This document shows positions 8,493 to 17,088 of a stretch of 64,000 bases of DNA, piece after piece. The notes under the pieces were generated by a model. That model was not told the origin of the DNA. It saw only the letters and a list, made by a program, of their open reading frames with translations, and did not search any database. This DNA comes from Melioribacteraceae bacterium. GTDB lineage: Bacteria; Bacteroidota; Ignavibacteria; Ignavibacteriales; Melioribacteraceae. Position 1 is the stretch's first letter; each line of letters starts with the position of its first letter. Made by a program: the position numbers and the translations under genes. The stretch is from assembly GCA_024103215.1 (NCBI GenBank), contig JAGFIY010000053.1, positions 1 to 64,000 of the forward strand. Direction: 5' to 3'.

Positions 8493-10433
8493 TTATTTTA
8501 CGACACCAACGCTGTTTAATATTTTTTGAAATCGCGGGTCATTTCGATAATCATTCCACAATGAACTAGTAAGAAAAAATACCCCGCCCAATCTTTCCTT
8601 CACAGCAAGTTCAAGTCTCTCGAATGCTTTATCGAATTCATTTAATCCGAAGTAGACTATTGCAATATCCATATGAAGCAGGCTTGTAGAATCTTCTTTC
8701 TCTCTTTCAAGCAATTTATTGAGAAGATCTTTGGCTTCCTCAGTTTTTCCCGTCTTACCGTAAACATAAGCAAGAGGAGTAATTCCCCTTTTTGGATCAC
8801 CGGTTTTTATTTGCGCCAGCTTGAAATACTTAATTGCACTTTCAAGATCGCCTTTAAGCCAGTAGGTCCAACCCAGTCCGGAATAAGCGTTTCTAAATTC
8901 CGGATCGAGTTCAATGCAATGATGATATAGATTTAATGATTCGTCAAATTTTCCCATTTCGTAATAGACACTGGCTAAAAAGCTTATAATCGGCAGTGAA
9001 AGGGGATCGAGTTCGTGTGCTTTTTCTGCATAGGTTTGAGCTTTGGGTAAATCGCGTATTGCAAGTAGATAGTAAGTATAATAGTGATATACATCCGCCG
9101 AATTTGGGTTAAGCTCCATTGCTTTCTTAAATCTAAATTCTGCTCCACTCCAATCCCATTCGAAAAAGATTTTAACCATTCCCATTGCAAGTTGACTATC
9201 GCTCAATTCTGAATTGAGTTCAAGTGCTTTTTCGGCAGCTGTTTTTGCAAGCGGATAGTATTCTTTAGGGTGTCTTAATCCCATTGCTCCCAAATAAATA
9301 TAGCATCCAGATAAATCGGCATAAGGCAGCGGCGAATCCGGTTCAAGTTTTATTGCTTCCTTAAAACAATCAACGGCTTTAAGAATATATTCGGGAGTCC
9401 ATTTGTTCCAATAATATACCCCCTTTAAATACTTGTTATACGCGTCAAGACTTTTAAATCGTTTTGGACTTTTATCTTTGATCGGTTTGCTTGTGTCGAG
9501 TTTTTCACACAAAACTTGAGTAATTTTTTCTGCAATTTGGTCTTGAACTTCAAAAATGTTATCCAACGAATGATCAAAATTATCCGACCAAATATGAAAT
9601 CCATTTTCGGAATTAATTAACTGAGCTGTTACACGAACACGGTTTCCCATTTTTCTCACACTTCCCTCCAAAACCGCCGTTGCGTTTAGTTCGTTCCCGA
9701 TTTGGCGTATATCAATATTCTTCCCCTTATAAGAAAAACTTGATGTACGAGAAATAACGCGCAGATTGTTTTGTTTAGCCAAAAGATTCAAAATCTCTTC
9801 CGATATTCCGTCGCTGAAATATTCATTTTCGGGGTCGTTGCTCATGTTGATAAATGGAAGCACCGCAATGCTGTTTAGATTTCCCGAACGTTTGTTGAAT
9901 TCATATTCGCTTGGTACGTTTATGCTGGAGTTTGTAATCGCAAAGATCTCGATGGGTCTTGCCACGTTTTTCAGTTTTACTCTGCCGAGTGATCTCGAAG
10001 ATATTTCGGGATGATTTATTATCTCGTCATTTATTTTCTCCGAAATTAAGATTCCTCCGGCTACTGAAAGCGACTCAATTCTGCTTGCAATGTTCACACC
10101 GTCACCAAGTACTCCGGAATCATCGTAAATAACATCACCCATATGGATTCCGATTCGCAAAGGAATTATTATTTCGGTTTTAAGCCGCTGCTGGATATGA
10201 ATCGCACAGTTAACTGCTTCGACTGCGCTTCCAAAGACTGAGAGTGTGCCGTCCCCATAAAATTGAAGAATTTGCCCTTTGTGTGCCGTTATTTCTTCAT
10301 CGAGAATTTTTCGTTGAATATCACGATTCTTCTTTGCTTCACTCTCGTTTTTCTGCATAAGAGATGTGTAACCCTGCATATCAGTGAACATAATTGCGGC
10401 AAGAATTCTTATTGTATCGGTCTTATGAATCAT
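8493..10433 (-). CDS. Class III adenylate/guanylate cyclase with TPR domain
   Basis: A 646-residue soluble protein. Residues about 8-170 form a class III nucleotide cyclase domain. Its two metal-binding aspartates are in 'MFTDMQGYTS' (Asp18) and 'YGDGTLSVF' (Asp61), and the 'LGDGVNIASRIE' helix is intact, so it is probably active. Residues about 185-320 resemble the TolB-N/CadC-associated module ('SIAVLPFINMS', 'YFSDGISEEILNLLAK'). The remaining half is a series of TPR repeats ('GLGWTYWLKGDLESAIKYF' and similar). There is no transmembrane segment. This architecture (cyclase, TolB-like module, TPR) is common in soil and sediment bacteria. Its signal input is unknown, and cAMP versus cGMP cannot be decided by eye. 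Confidence 0.88.
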   Translation of the reverse strand: MIHKTDTIRILAAIMFTDMQGYTSLMQKNESEAKKNRDIQRKILDEEITAHKGQILQFYGDGTLSVFGSAVEAVNCAIHIQQRLKTEIIIPLRIGIHMGDVIYDDSGVLGDGVNIASRIESLSVAGGILISEKINDEIINHPEISSRSLGRVKLKNVARPIEIFAITNSSINVPSEYEFNKRSGNLNSIAVLPFINMSNDPENEYFSDGISEEILNLLAKQNNLRVISRTSSFSYKGKNIDIRQIGNELNATAVLEGSVRKMGNRVRVTAQLINSENGFHIWSDNFDHSLDNIFEVQDQIAEKITQVLCEKLDTSKPIKDKSPKRFKSLDAYNKYLKGVYYWNKWTPEYILKAVDCFKEAIKLEPDSPLPYADLSGCYIYLGAMGLRHPKEYYPLAKTAAEKALELNSELSDSQLAMGMVKIFFEWDWSGAEFRFKKAMELNPNSADVYHYYTYYLLAIRDLPKAQTYAEKAHELDPLSLPIISFLASVYYEMGKFDESLNLYHHCIELDPEFRNAYSGLGWTYWLKGDLESAIKYFKLAQIKTGDPKRGITPLAYVYGKTGKTEEAKDLLNKLLEREKEDSTSLLHMDIAIVYFGLNEFDKAFERLELAVKERLGGVFFLTSSLWNDYRNDPRFQKILNSVGVVK

Positions 10434-10479
10434 TTTATAAAATTATATCAAACTCAAGAAAATTGCTACTTAAATCACA

Positions 10480-10524
10480 ATTTAAAATAAAAAAAGCTGT
10501 TACTCATAAAAGAATAACAGCTTT
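10480..10524 (-). terminator. Strong intrinsic terminator after the H-type lectin gene
   Basis: A perfect 10-bp stem: AAAGCTGTTA at 10493-10502 pairs with TAACAGCTTT at 10515-10524, with a 12-base loop. On the minus strand it is followed by a T-rich run (TTTTTTTATTTT). It lies about 20 bases after the stop codon at 10544. Confidence 0.85.
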
Positions 10525-10543
10525 AATCAAATTATAAATTCGT

Positions 10544-10906
10544 TTATTCAGTATGTGCGATCCAGTTGCCGCCAATCGCTGTTAATTGAGTGTCTCCCCA
10601 GACAGATGCTTTAACCACAAATCCGTCGCGGCTTACCGCAACAGCTTCAACCGAATATCTCATTTTTGTGTCTTTAACAGCATCGAGAACCGTAATTGAA
10701 AGAACAACATTAGGTTTTGACTCGAAAGGTTTCTTAAAGTTCACTTCAAGTTCGACCGTTCTTTTACCTTCATTTTTGTCGAGAGTAAAATGTTTAGTGT
10801 TAGCATCAAAGAAATAACCGCCGCTTTGAACTTGAGGTTGAGCCTGTGCGTTTAAGAATAATCCCAGCATCAAAAGAACAATACCGGTCAACCAAACTTT
10901 TTTCAT
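10544..10906 (-). CDS. Small exported protein with H-type lectin-like domain
   Basis: A 120-residue secreted protein. The start is set at the ATG at 10906 because a strong ribosome binding site (AAAGGAGG) lies four bases before it; an upstream in-frame ATG at 10924 would contain that site. A signal peptide ends near 'FLNAQAQ'. The mature part is almost entirely one domain with the H-type lectin pattern: 'VQSGGYFF', 'VNFKKPFESKPNVVLSITVL', a short 'TKMRYSVEAVAV' strand, 'RDGFVVKASVWGDTQ' and a final 'GGNWIAHTE'. This family (Helix pomatia agglutinin, discoidin) binds sugars as oligomers, often hexamers. Sugar binding here is inferred. It is a single gene with its own terminator. Confidence 0.75.
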   Translation of the reverse strand: MKKVWLTGIVLLMLGLFLNAQAQPQVQSGGYFFDANTKHFTLDKNEGKRTVELEVNFKKPFESKPNVVLSITVLDAVKDTKMRYSVEAVAVSRDGFVVKASVWGDTQLTAIGGNWIAHTE

Positions 10907-10992
10907 AACTCCTCCTTTTTTCATTGTTGAAATAGTTAACTTCTTTTAGTGATCTTATATTAAGTTTAAAATCCGTAATTATCAACTCGAAT

Positions 10993-11796
10993 TCAAATTT
11001 TATGAGCAGTTGTTGAACCATTTAAAATATCCAGAACAGAGTTAATTTTATATGTCGGTTCCGGCATCGAATTTCCGTTGCCGAAAATCTTTACTCCAGT
11101 TGTAACAAGCGCGGAATCAACGCCAATTCTTTCAGCCATTGCAATGTCGGTTTCCAATCTATCTCCCACAAGAAGGCAAGTTTTATTGGGGTCACAAATT
11201 CTTGTTTTAATTTCTTCTATCATAAATTCGGACGGTTTTCCGAAGTGCTGTTCTAATTTTCTGTGACAGCGTTTTTCTAGTGCCGATATTGTTGCACCAG
11301 CGTCCATTATCTCCCCGTTTTCTACAGGGCAGGTGTCATCGATATTTGCAGCGTAAAAATGTGCCCCGTTCTCTATTGCTTTTGCTGCAATCTCAAGTTT
11401 AGAAAAATCGAATGTCCGATCAAGGGTTATAATAACGATTTTAATTTCGGCTGGATCTTTAGAATACTTCAATCCCGAATTTGTAAGCTCATTTATAAAA
11501 GATTTTTCACCAATTGCGTAAAAGTTTTCGTCAAAATGATTTTCAACGAGGAATTTTTTTAAAACAACCGTTGAATTAATGATTGAATCCGGCTCTATGT
11601 TTAGTCCGTTTCTTTTCAAAAATTTGTAATAATCATTTACGCTTCCGGTAGTTTTGTTTGAGATAAAAATATATTCTTTCCCGAGCGAATTTAATCTATC
11701 GATCAATTCAACAGCTCCGTTAATAAGCTTTTCGCCAAGATAGATTGTTCCATCAAGATCAAAAATGAACGTTTCATATTTTGATAGAAATTCCAT
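10993..11796 (-). CDS. HAD-IIA family phosphatase (NagD-like)
   Basis: A 267-residue haloacid dehalogenase-type hydrolase. Motif I is 'FIFDLDGTIYLGE' near the N-terminus, motif II is 'IFISNKTTGS', and motif IV is 'CLLVGDRLETDIAMAERIG' followed by 'VTTGV', the normal series for the NagD/PGP/4-nitrophenylphosphatase group. A C2-type cap lies between about residues 75 and 190. It is expected to dephosphorylate small phosphorylated metabolites in the cytoplasm; the substrate is unknown. Its ATG overlaps the stop codon of the upstream RmlD-like gene (TAATG on the minus strand), so the two are translationally coupled. That suggests, without proving, a role in sugar-phosphate metabolism. Confidence 0.87.
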   Translation of the reverse strand: MEFLSKYETFIFDLDGTIYLGEKLINGAVELIDRLNSLGKEYIFISNKTTGSVNDYYKFLKRNGLNIEPDSIINSTVVLKKFLVENHFDENFYAIGEKSFINELTNSGLKYSKDPAEIKIVIITLDRTFDFSKLEIAAKAIENGAHFYAANIDDTCPVENGEIMDAGATISALEKRCHRKLEQHFGKPSEFMIEEIKTRICDPNKTCLLVGDRLETDIAMAERIGVDSALVTTGVKIFGNGNSMPEPTYKINSVLDILNGSTTAHKI

Positions 11797-12725
11797 TAGA
11801 GATCAATTTCCTGTCTCATTTTTTCAAAAGATTTCTCAATTGATTTCGGGAAATAATCTAGTTCTTTTTCAGCTTTTTGTATGACTAATCCCGATTTAAG
11901 AGGTCTACGAGCTGCTTGATTCAAATCTTCTGTCTTAATTCTCTTTATTAAAGATTTTTCCAAATCAAAGAAATCGGCAATCCTTAATGTGAATTCGTAG
12001 CGATTTAAAACTTCCCTTCCTCCGATGTGATAAATTCCGACTGCTTTTTTCCGTATTGCTGCGTCAATTGCCTTTACAAGATCATCAATGTATGTTGGAT
12101 TATTATATTGATCATCAACAATTCTTATCTCATTCCCTTCCCTCAATGAAGTGACTACCCATTTCACGAAATCGGGTCTGCCATATTTGACGGGACCATA
12201 AAGGACATTTGTTCTAATTATTGTATAATCTCCACCGGAAGCAACAAGAAGATTCTCGCTTGCAAGTTTTGTTCTGCCATAATATCCAACAGGGTTTACT
12301 GGTGCATCTTCAGTATATGGTCCTTCTTTTCCGTCAAAAACATAGTCGGTGGAAATGTGAATTAAATGTGCATCAATCACCTTGGAGAAATACATCAGAT
12401 TTTCGACACCTTCAACGTTAATCCTCCAAGCAAGTTCTTTTTCAGTTTCGCATTTGTCAACGTTGGTGTATGCTGCTGCATTAATTACAACATCTGGATA
12501 GAATTCGTTAAAAATCTTCTTAACATCCTTCCTCACTGAAATATCGAGCTCTCTGTAATCAATTCCGGGAATAAATGATTCTTTTTCATTTGAACAGCAG
12601 AGAAGTTCAACATTATTATCAGTATAATAATAATGAACGAGCCGCTGTCCCAACATTCCGTTCGACCCGATTATCAAAATTCTTTTTTTGATTAGTTCGC
12701 CTGTTGTTTTATAATTTTGACTCAT
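11796..12725 (-). CDS. rfbD: dTDP-4-dehydrorhamnose reductase-like SDR (RmlD family)
   Basis: A 309-residue extended short-chain dehydrogenase that would reduce dTDP-4-keto-rhamnose to dTDP-rhamnose with NAD(P)H. The Rossmann motif is 'ILIIGSNGMLGQRLV'. The family-specific 'STDYVFDGKEGPY' strand and the active-site pair in 'YYGRTKLASE' (Y-x3-K) are present. A C-terminal RmlD-type segment 'AARRPLKSGLV' supports the family. The pathway partners RmlA and RmlB are not in this window; RmlC lies at 15405-15953. Because related reductases act on other sugars, or regulate methionine adenosyltransferase in eukaryotes, the exact product remains provisional. Confidence 0.82.
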   Translation of the reverse strand: MSQNYKTTGELIKKRILIIGSNGMLGQRLVHYYYTDNNVELLCCSNEKESFIPGIDYRELDISVRKDVKKIFNEFYPDVVINAAAYTNVDKCETEKELAWRINVEGVENLMYFSKVIDAHLIHISTDYVFDGKEGPYTEDAPVNPVGYYGRTKLASENLLVASGGDYTIIRTNVLYGPVKYGRPDFVKWVVTSLREGNEIRIVDDQYNNPTYIDDLVKAIDAAIRKKAVGIYHIGGREVLNRYEFTLRIADFFDLEKSLIKRIKTEDLNQAARRPLKSGLVIQKAEKELDYFPKSIEKSFEKMRQEIDL

Positions 12726-12930
12726 AATACTAATATCTTAATCCTGAACGATTTTACAATTCTTAAAATTTCGACAAATATATTAAGAATTATTGCTCTC
12801 GCAAAATAACAGAAAATTTTTTAAGTCATTTTGATTTAACGCAGACTAATAACCCAATAATTTTTATAACCGATAAAATTGATTAGCTTTCGAACGCTGT
12901 AAAAAATTTTTTAAAAGAAAGGTTTATTTA

Positions 12931-14058
12931 ATGAGGATCGGAATTACTTGTTATCCTACTTACGGAGGAAGCGGTGTTGTTGCCACTGAACTGGGAAAAG
13001 AACTAGCATCAAAAGGTCATCAAATACATTTTATAAGCTATGCACTTCCGCACAGATTAGCACACTTTGTTGAGAACATTTACTTTCACGAAGTTGAAAT
13101 CAGCTCTTATCCGCTGTTTGAGCACCAACTTTACGGACTTTCTTTATCGAGTAAAATGCTTGAAGTTATAGAATATGAAAATCTTGATCTTATCCATGTA
13201 CACTATGCAATTCCACACGCAGCAAGTGCATATCTTGCAAAGCAAATGCTTAAGAAACAATCTAAGGATATTAAAATTATAACAACTCTGCATGGAACAG
13301 ACATAACCCTTGTCGGACTTGAGCCTTCGTTTCTTCCTTTAGTAAAATTCAGCATTGAAGAAAGCGACGGTGTTACTGCTGTTTCAAGATTTCTGAAAGA
13401 GAAAACAATAACAAATTATCACATTGATAAAGAAATAGAAGTAATAACAAATTTTATCGACATCGAAAAATACAAACCTGTATGTCACGAGGAATTCAAA
13501 AAGCACATTGCTCCAAACAACGAAAAAATACTTGTGCATGTTTCAAACTTTAGAAGGGTAAAACGTGTGCCTGACACAATTCGAATTTTGGAGTTGGTGA
13601 AAAAAGAAATTCCCGCTAAATTACTCCTTGTGGGAGACGGACCGGATAGATCTGAATGCGAAAGACTAGCACGCGAACTCCAACTTGAAAAAGATGTAAT
13701 CTTTCTTGGAAAACAGGACGGACTTGCGGAAATTCTTAGTGCATCAGATGTTTTTTTGATGCCTTCTCAATCAGAAAGTTTCGGACTTTCGGCTCTTGAA
13801 GCAATGTCATGCGGGCTTCCCGTCGTTAGCTCAAGTGTAGGCGGACTTCCGGAGTTGATCCTTCACAATGAAGTCGGATTTATTGCAGAGTTCGGCGACG
13901 TTGAAAGAATGTCAAAATACACAATTGAACTTCTTCAAAACGAGAAGAAATATAATAGCTTTTCTAAAAAGTCCCGAGAACGTGCTGTAAAATATTTTGA
14001 AAAGGATAAAATAGTTCCCCAGTACTTGGCTTATTACGAGAAAATTCTTAACTCCTAA
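12931..14058 (+). CDS. bshA: N-acetyl-alpha-D-glucosaminyl L-malate synthase BshA
   Basis: A GT4 glycosyltransferase for the first step of bacillithiol biosynthesis: UDP-GlcNAc plus L-malate gives GlcNAc-malate. The 375-residue length is standard. The N-terminal 'ITCYPTYGGSGVVATELGKE' and 'HFISYALPHRL' segments are characteristic of BshA, as are 'THLHGTDITLVG'-type residues (here 'TTLHGTDITLVG'). The GT-B donor site is 'PSQSESFGLSALEAMSCGLP'. The deacetylase BshB and the cysteine ligase BshC are not nearby, which is usual in Bacteroidota. The ribosome binding site is GAAAGG. The gene is divergent from the RmlD-like gene and its end overlaps the end of ugd by four bases. Confidence 0.93.
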   Translation: MRIGITCYPTYGGSGVVATELGKELASKGHQIHFISYALPHRLAHFVENIYFHEVEISSYPLFEHQLYGLSLSSKMLEVIEYENLDLIHVHYAIPHAASAYLAKQMLKKQSKDIKIITTLHGTDITLVGLEPSFLPLVKFSIEESDGVTAVSRFLKEKTITNYHIDKEIEVITNFIDIEKYKPVCHEEFKKHIAPNNEKILVHVSNFRRVKRVPDTIRILELVKKEIPAKLLLVGDGPDRSECERLARELQLEKDVIFLGKQDGLAEILSASDVFLMPSQSESFGLSALEAMSCGLPVVSSSVGGLPELILHNEVGFIAEFGDVERMSKYTIELLQNEKKYNSFSKKSRERAVKYFEKDKIVPQYLAYYEKILNS

Positions 14059-15383
14059 CCGTTTATAGCCATTCGTCCGATGGAATAATACTTAAACCCG
14101 AGTTCAAGCATTTTCATCGGTGTGTAAATATTTCGTCCGTCAAAAATAACCGGATTTATTAGTAAATCTTTTAATTTATCGAATTCAGGATTTCTAAATT
14201 CATTCCATTCGGTTATGATCAATAATGCATCGGAATTTTCGAGTGCCGAATATTGATCTGCTGCATATTCAATAGAATCTTTCAAATAGAACTTTGCATT
14301 TTCCATTGCCGCAGGATCATACGCGCTTACTTTAGCGCCGGCTTCAAGTAAGCCATTAATCACAACCAAAGAGGGTGCTTCTCTCATATCATCAGTGTTG
14401 GGTTTAAATGCCAAGCCCCAAACCGCAAACTTTTTCCCTTTAATATCGTTGCCGAAATAATCCAATACTTTTTCAACAATTATGGATTTTTGGCGTTCAT
14501 TAATCCTATCAACTAGAGAAAGCAATGTGATTTCGCTGCCGACAGTCTGCGAAGTCTTCGTAAGTGCCTTAACATCCTTTGGAAAACAAGAACCACCGTA
14601 GCCGATGCCCGGAAATAAAAACCTTTTCCCGATTCTGGTATCCGTACTCATTCCTTTTCTTACCAAATCAACGTCAGCACCTACCTTTTCACAGAAATTT
14701 GCCAGTTCGTTCATAAACGTAATTCTCATTGCCAGATATGAGTTTGAAGCATATTTTGTAACTTCGCTGCTGAAAGGATCCATTTCGATTATAGGATTTC
14801 CTTGGCGTACAAAAGGCTCGTACAATGTTCGCATCAGTTGTTTTGATCTTTCATCAGTTGCTCCGAAAACGATCCTATCAGGTTTCATGAAGTCATCTAC
14901 CGCAAAACCTTCTCGAAGAAATTCCGGATTCGACACAACATCAAAATTTTTGAGCCCATGTTTTTCTAAAATTTCTTTAATCTTTGAAGATGTGCCCACA
15001 GGAACAGTGCTTTTGTTAACTATTACTTTAAATTCCTCATCGCCGTTTTCTTTCAAAATTTTTCCGATCTCGTCAGATATTTTGAATACGTACTGTAAAT
15101 CTGCCGATCCGTCCTCCCCTTGCGGTGTTGGAAGACACAAAAATATCAATTGTGAGTTGAGGACAGCATGTTTAAGATCGTCTGTAAATTCCAATCGTTT
15201 CTTGGCAATGTTTCTGTAAAATAAAATATCGAGACCGGGTTCATAAATCGGTATTTCTGCATTTTTTAATTTCTTCAATTTCTCGGGATTATTATCCACA
15301 CAGACAACATGATTTCCCATTTCGGAAAAACAAGTTCCCGAAACGAGTCCGACATAGCCTGTACCAATAACTGAAATTTTCAT
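14055..15383 (-). CDS. ugd: UDP-glucose 6-dehydrogenase
   Basis: Oxidises UDP-glucose to UDP-glucuronate with two NAD+, a precursor for acidic polysaccharides or LPS sugars. The 442-residue protein begins with the Rossmann 'VIGTGYVGLVSGTCF'. It carries the catalytic cysteine in 'GIGYGGSCFPKDVKAL', and ends with the UDP-binding domain 'VWGLAFKPNTDDMREAPS'. It is the last gene of a galE-rfbC-ugd run on the minus strand (gaps of 7 and 21 bases), which points to a shared role in supplying nucleotide sugars for the envelope. All key residues are present. Confidence 0.95.
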   Translation of the reverse strand: MKISVIGTGYVGLVSGTCFSEMGNHVVCVDNNPEKLKKLKNAEIPIYEPGLDILFYRNIAKKRLEFTDDLKHAVLNSQLIFLCLPTPQGEDGSADLQYVFKISDEIGKILKENGDEEFKVIVNKSTVPVGTSSKIKEILEKHGLKNFDVVSNPEFLREGFAVDDFMKPDRIVFGATDERSKQLMRTLYEPFVRQGNPIIEMDPFSSEVTKYASNSYLAMRITFMNELANFCEKVGADVDLVRKGMSTDTRIGKRFLFPGIGYGGSCFPKDVKALTKTSQTVGSEITLLSLVDRINERQKSIIVEKVLDYFGNDIKGKKFAVWGLAFKPNTDDMREAPSLVVINGLLEAGAKVSAYDPAAMENAKFYLKDSIEYAADQYSALENSDALLIITEWNEFRNPEFDKLKDLLINPVIFDGRNIYTPMKMLELGFKYYSIGRMAING

Positions 15384-15404
15384 TTAATTTTCTCCGTATA
15401 AAAT

Positions 15405-15953
15405 TCAATAAACAAAATCTTTTTCAATATCCTTAAATAGCTTAGCTTGTTGATCTTTTTGAGAAACTATCGGGTTTTCAATCTTCCAATCAATTGCCAA
15501 TTGAGGATCGGAATATAAAATTCCTCTTTCGCTTTCTTTATCATAAACTTGAGTGCACTTGTAGCTAAAAATTGCTTCATCTGATATTACCGAAAATCCA
15601 TGCGCAAATCCTGGCGGAAGCCAGAACTGCTTTTTGTTTTCTTCGGATAGAATAACCGCAACGTGTTTTCCGAAAGTTTTAGAATCAAATCGAATATCAA
15701 CAGCAACATCCAAAACTTTGCCGAAAATAACCTGACACAATTTTCCCTGGGCAAATTTACCTACTTGATAATGTAATCCTCTGACTGTTCCCTTTTTGGA
15801 TTTCGAAATATTATCCTGAACAAAATCAAAGTTTAAGCCGAGATCGTTATATCGTTTTTTATTGAACGACTCAAAAAAATAACCGCGGTCATCTTCGAAT
15901 ACATTCGGCTCAATTATAAGCAGTCCGTCTATTTCAGTTTTTCGTACATTCAT
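15405..15953 (-). CDS. rfbC: dTDP-4-dehydrorhamnose 3,5-epimerase
   Basis: A cupin-fold epimerase converting dTDP-4-keto-6-deoxyglucose to dTDP-4-keto-rhamnose. The 182-residue size is typical. Visible hallmarks are 'FEDDRGYFFESF' near the start, the catalytic His in 'GTVRGLHYQ', the conserved 'WLPPGFAHGFSV' segment and the tyrosine in 'CTQVYDKESERG'. It lies between galE and ugd in a nucleotide-sugar operon. The glucose-1-phosphate thymidylyltransferase and the 4,6-dehydratase needed to make its substrate must be elsewhere in the genome. Confidence 0.94.
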   Translation of the reverse strand: MNVRKTEIDGLLIIEPNVFEDDRGYFFESFNKKRYNDLGLNFDFVQDNISKSKKGTVRGLHYQVGKFAQGKLCQVIFGKVLDVAVDIRFDSKTFGKHVAVILSEENKKQFWLPPGFAHGFSVISDEAIFSYKCTQVYDKESERGILYSDPQLAIDWKIENPIVSQKDQQAKLFKDIEKDFVY

Positions 15954-15960
15954 TTATAGC

Positions 15961-16935
15961 CTAAAATTTTGGATTTTTATGCCAGGTCCAAGCGGAAGAA
16001 ATAATTGCGGTTAGATCAAATTTGGGCTGCCAGCCAAGAACCTTGTTTGCATTTTTATTGTCCGCCACGAGAATTGCCGGATCGCCTTCTCTTCTTCCAC
16101 TGATTTTATAGTTTAAATTCCTTCCGGTTATCTCTTCTACTTTCCTGATTATTTCAAGTACGGAGTAACCATTTCCCGTTCCAAGATTAAGAATTAATGA
16201 TTTTTTCTGATCTACAATGTAATCAATCGCTCGCAAGTGAGCATCAGCCAAATCGATAATATGAATGTAGTCACGGATACAAGTACCGTCCTCAGTATCA
16301 TAATCATCCCCAAAAATAAAAAATGGCCTCGAGTTATCAAGAGCATTTTTAAGTACAATTGGAATTAGATGAGTCTCGGGATCGTGCTTTTCACCAATAT
16401 CCCCTTCAGGATCTGCCCCGGCTGCATTAAAATATCGCAAAGCTGCATATTTCAGATTATAAGCACGGGAATAATCTACAAGAATCTGTTCAATAAAATA
16501 CTTTGTAAATGCATAAGGGTTTATAGGTTTTATACTTTCGGATTCGGTAATAGGGACCTTATTAGGATTACCGTAAAGCGAGCAGGTTGAAGAAAAAATA
16601 AAATTGTCGATTTTGTTTTCAACACAGGCAGTAATTAAATTTAAGCTTCCCACTACGTTGTTGTTGTAATATAGAGAAGGAGATTCAACAGATTCTCCCA
16701 CGTAAGCAAATGCGGCAAAATGAACAACACAATCAATGTCGAATTGTTTTATCTCGTTTTGGAGTGCTTCTTTATTGCACAAATCAACCTGTCTAAACTC
16801 AATTTCTGCTGGAATTGATTCTTTGCTGCCCCTGCTTAAATTGTCAAAAACTACAACATTGTGACCCTTTTTTAAGGCTTCCCTAACGAAGTGAGAACCA
16901 ATGTAGCCTGCTCCGCCGGTAACTAATAAATTCAT
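15961..16935 (-). CDS. galE: UDP-glucose 4-epimerase
   Basis: Interconverts UDP-glucose and UDP-galactose, using tightly bound NAD+. The 324-residue extended SDR starts with 'LLVTGGAGYIGSHFV'. It has the catalytic 'SSTCSLYG' strand and the Y-x3-K pair in 'NPYAFTKYFIEQ'. The GalE-specific 'YFNAAGADPEG' and 'GTCIRDYIHI' motifs distinguish it from other sugar epimerases. It is the first gene of a three-gene nucleotide-sugar run and is divergent from the MarR-family gene at 17089. Confidence 0.95.
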   Translation of the reverse strand: MNLLVTGGAGYIGSHFVREALKKGHNVVVFDNLSRGSKESIPAEIEFRQVDLCNKEALQNEIKQFDIDCVVHFAAFAYVGESVESPSLYYNNNVVGSLNLITACVENKIDNFIFSSTCSLYGNPNKVPITESESIKPINPYAFTKYFIEQILVDYSRAYNLKYAALRYFNAAGADPEGDIGEKHDPETHLIPIVLKNALDNSRPFFIFGDDYDTEDGTCIRDYIHIIDLADAHLRAIDYIVDQKKSLILNLGTGNGYSVLEIIRKVEEITGRNLNYKISGRREGDPAILVADNKNANKVLGWQPKFDLTAIISSAWTWHKNPKF

Positions 16936-17023
16936 ATTTTCTCGAAAATTTTAGCGTTAAAGATAGCAAATTATTGGATTTGGTGAAATTTATACAATAG
17001 AAGAAAAATTCGGATAAAAAGGG

Positions 17024-17052
17024 TTGCTTTTCCAATTTTGAAAATATATTTT
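17024..17052 (+). promoter_or_regulatory. Possible promoter for the MarR-family gene
   Basis: TTGCTT at 17024-17029 and TATTTT at 17047-17052 are separated by 17 bases, 37 bases before the start codon. In AT-rich DNA such matches are frequent, so this is only suggestive. Confidence 0.3.
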
Positions 17053-17088
17053 AATAAGTAAAACAATCTGATTTATTAGAGGAAAGGA

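Noticed and set aside
10907-10924. Start of the H-type lectin gene at ATG 10924
   Set aside because: That reading would include the strong AAAGGAGG ribosome binding site of the ATG at 10906 as coding sequence.
14605-15219. 204-codon frame opposite ugd
   Set aside because: It lies wholly inside ugd on the other strand and its translation has no domain-like pattern.
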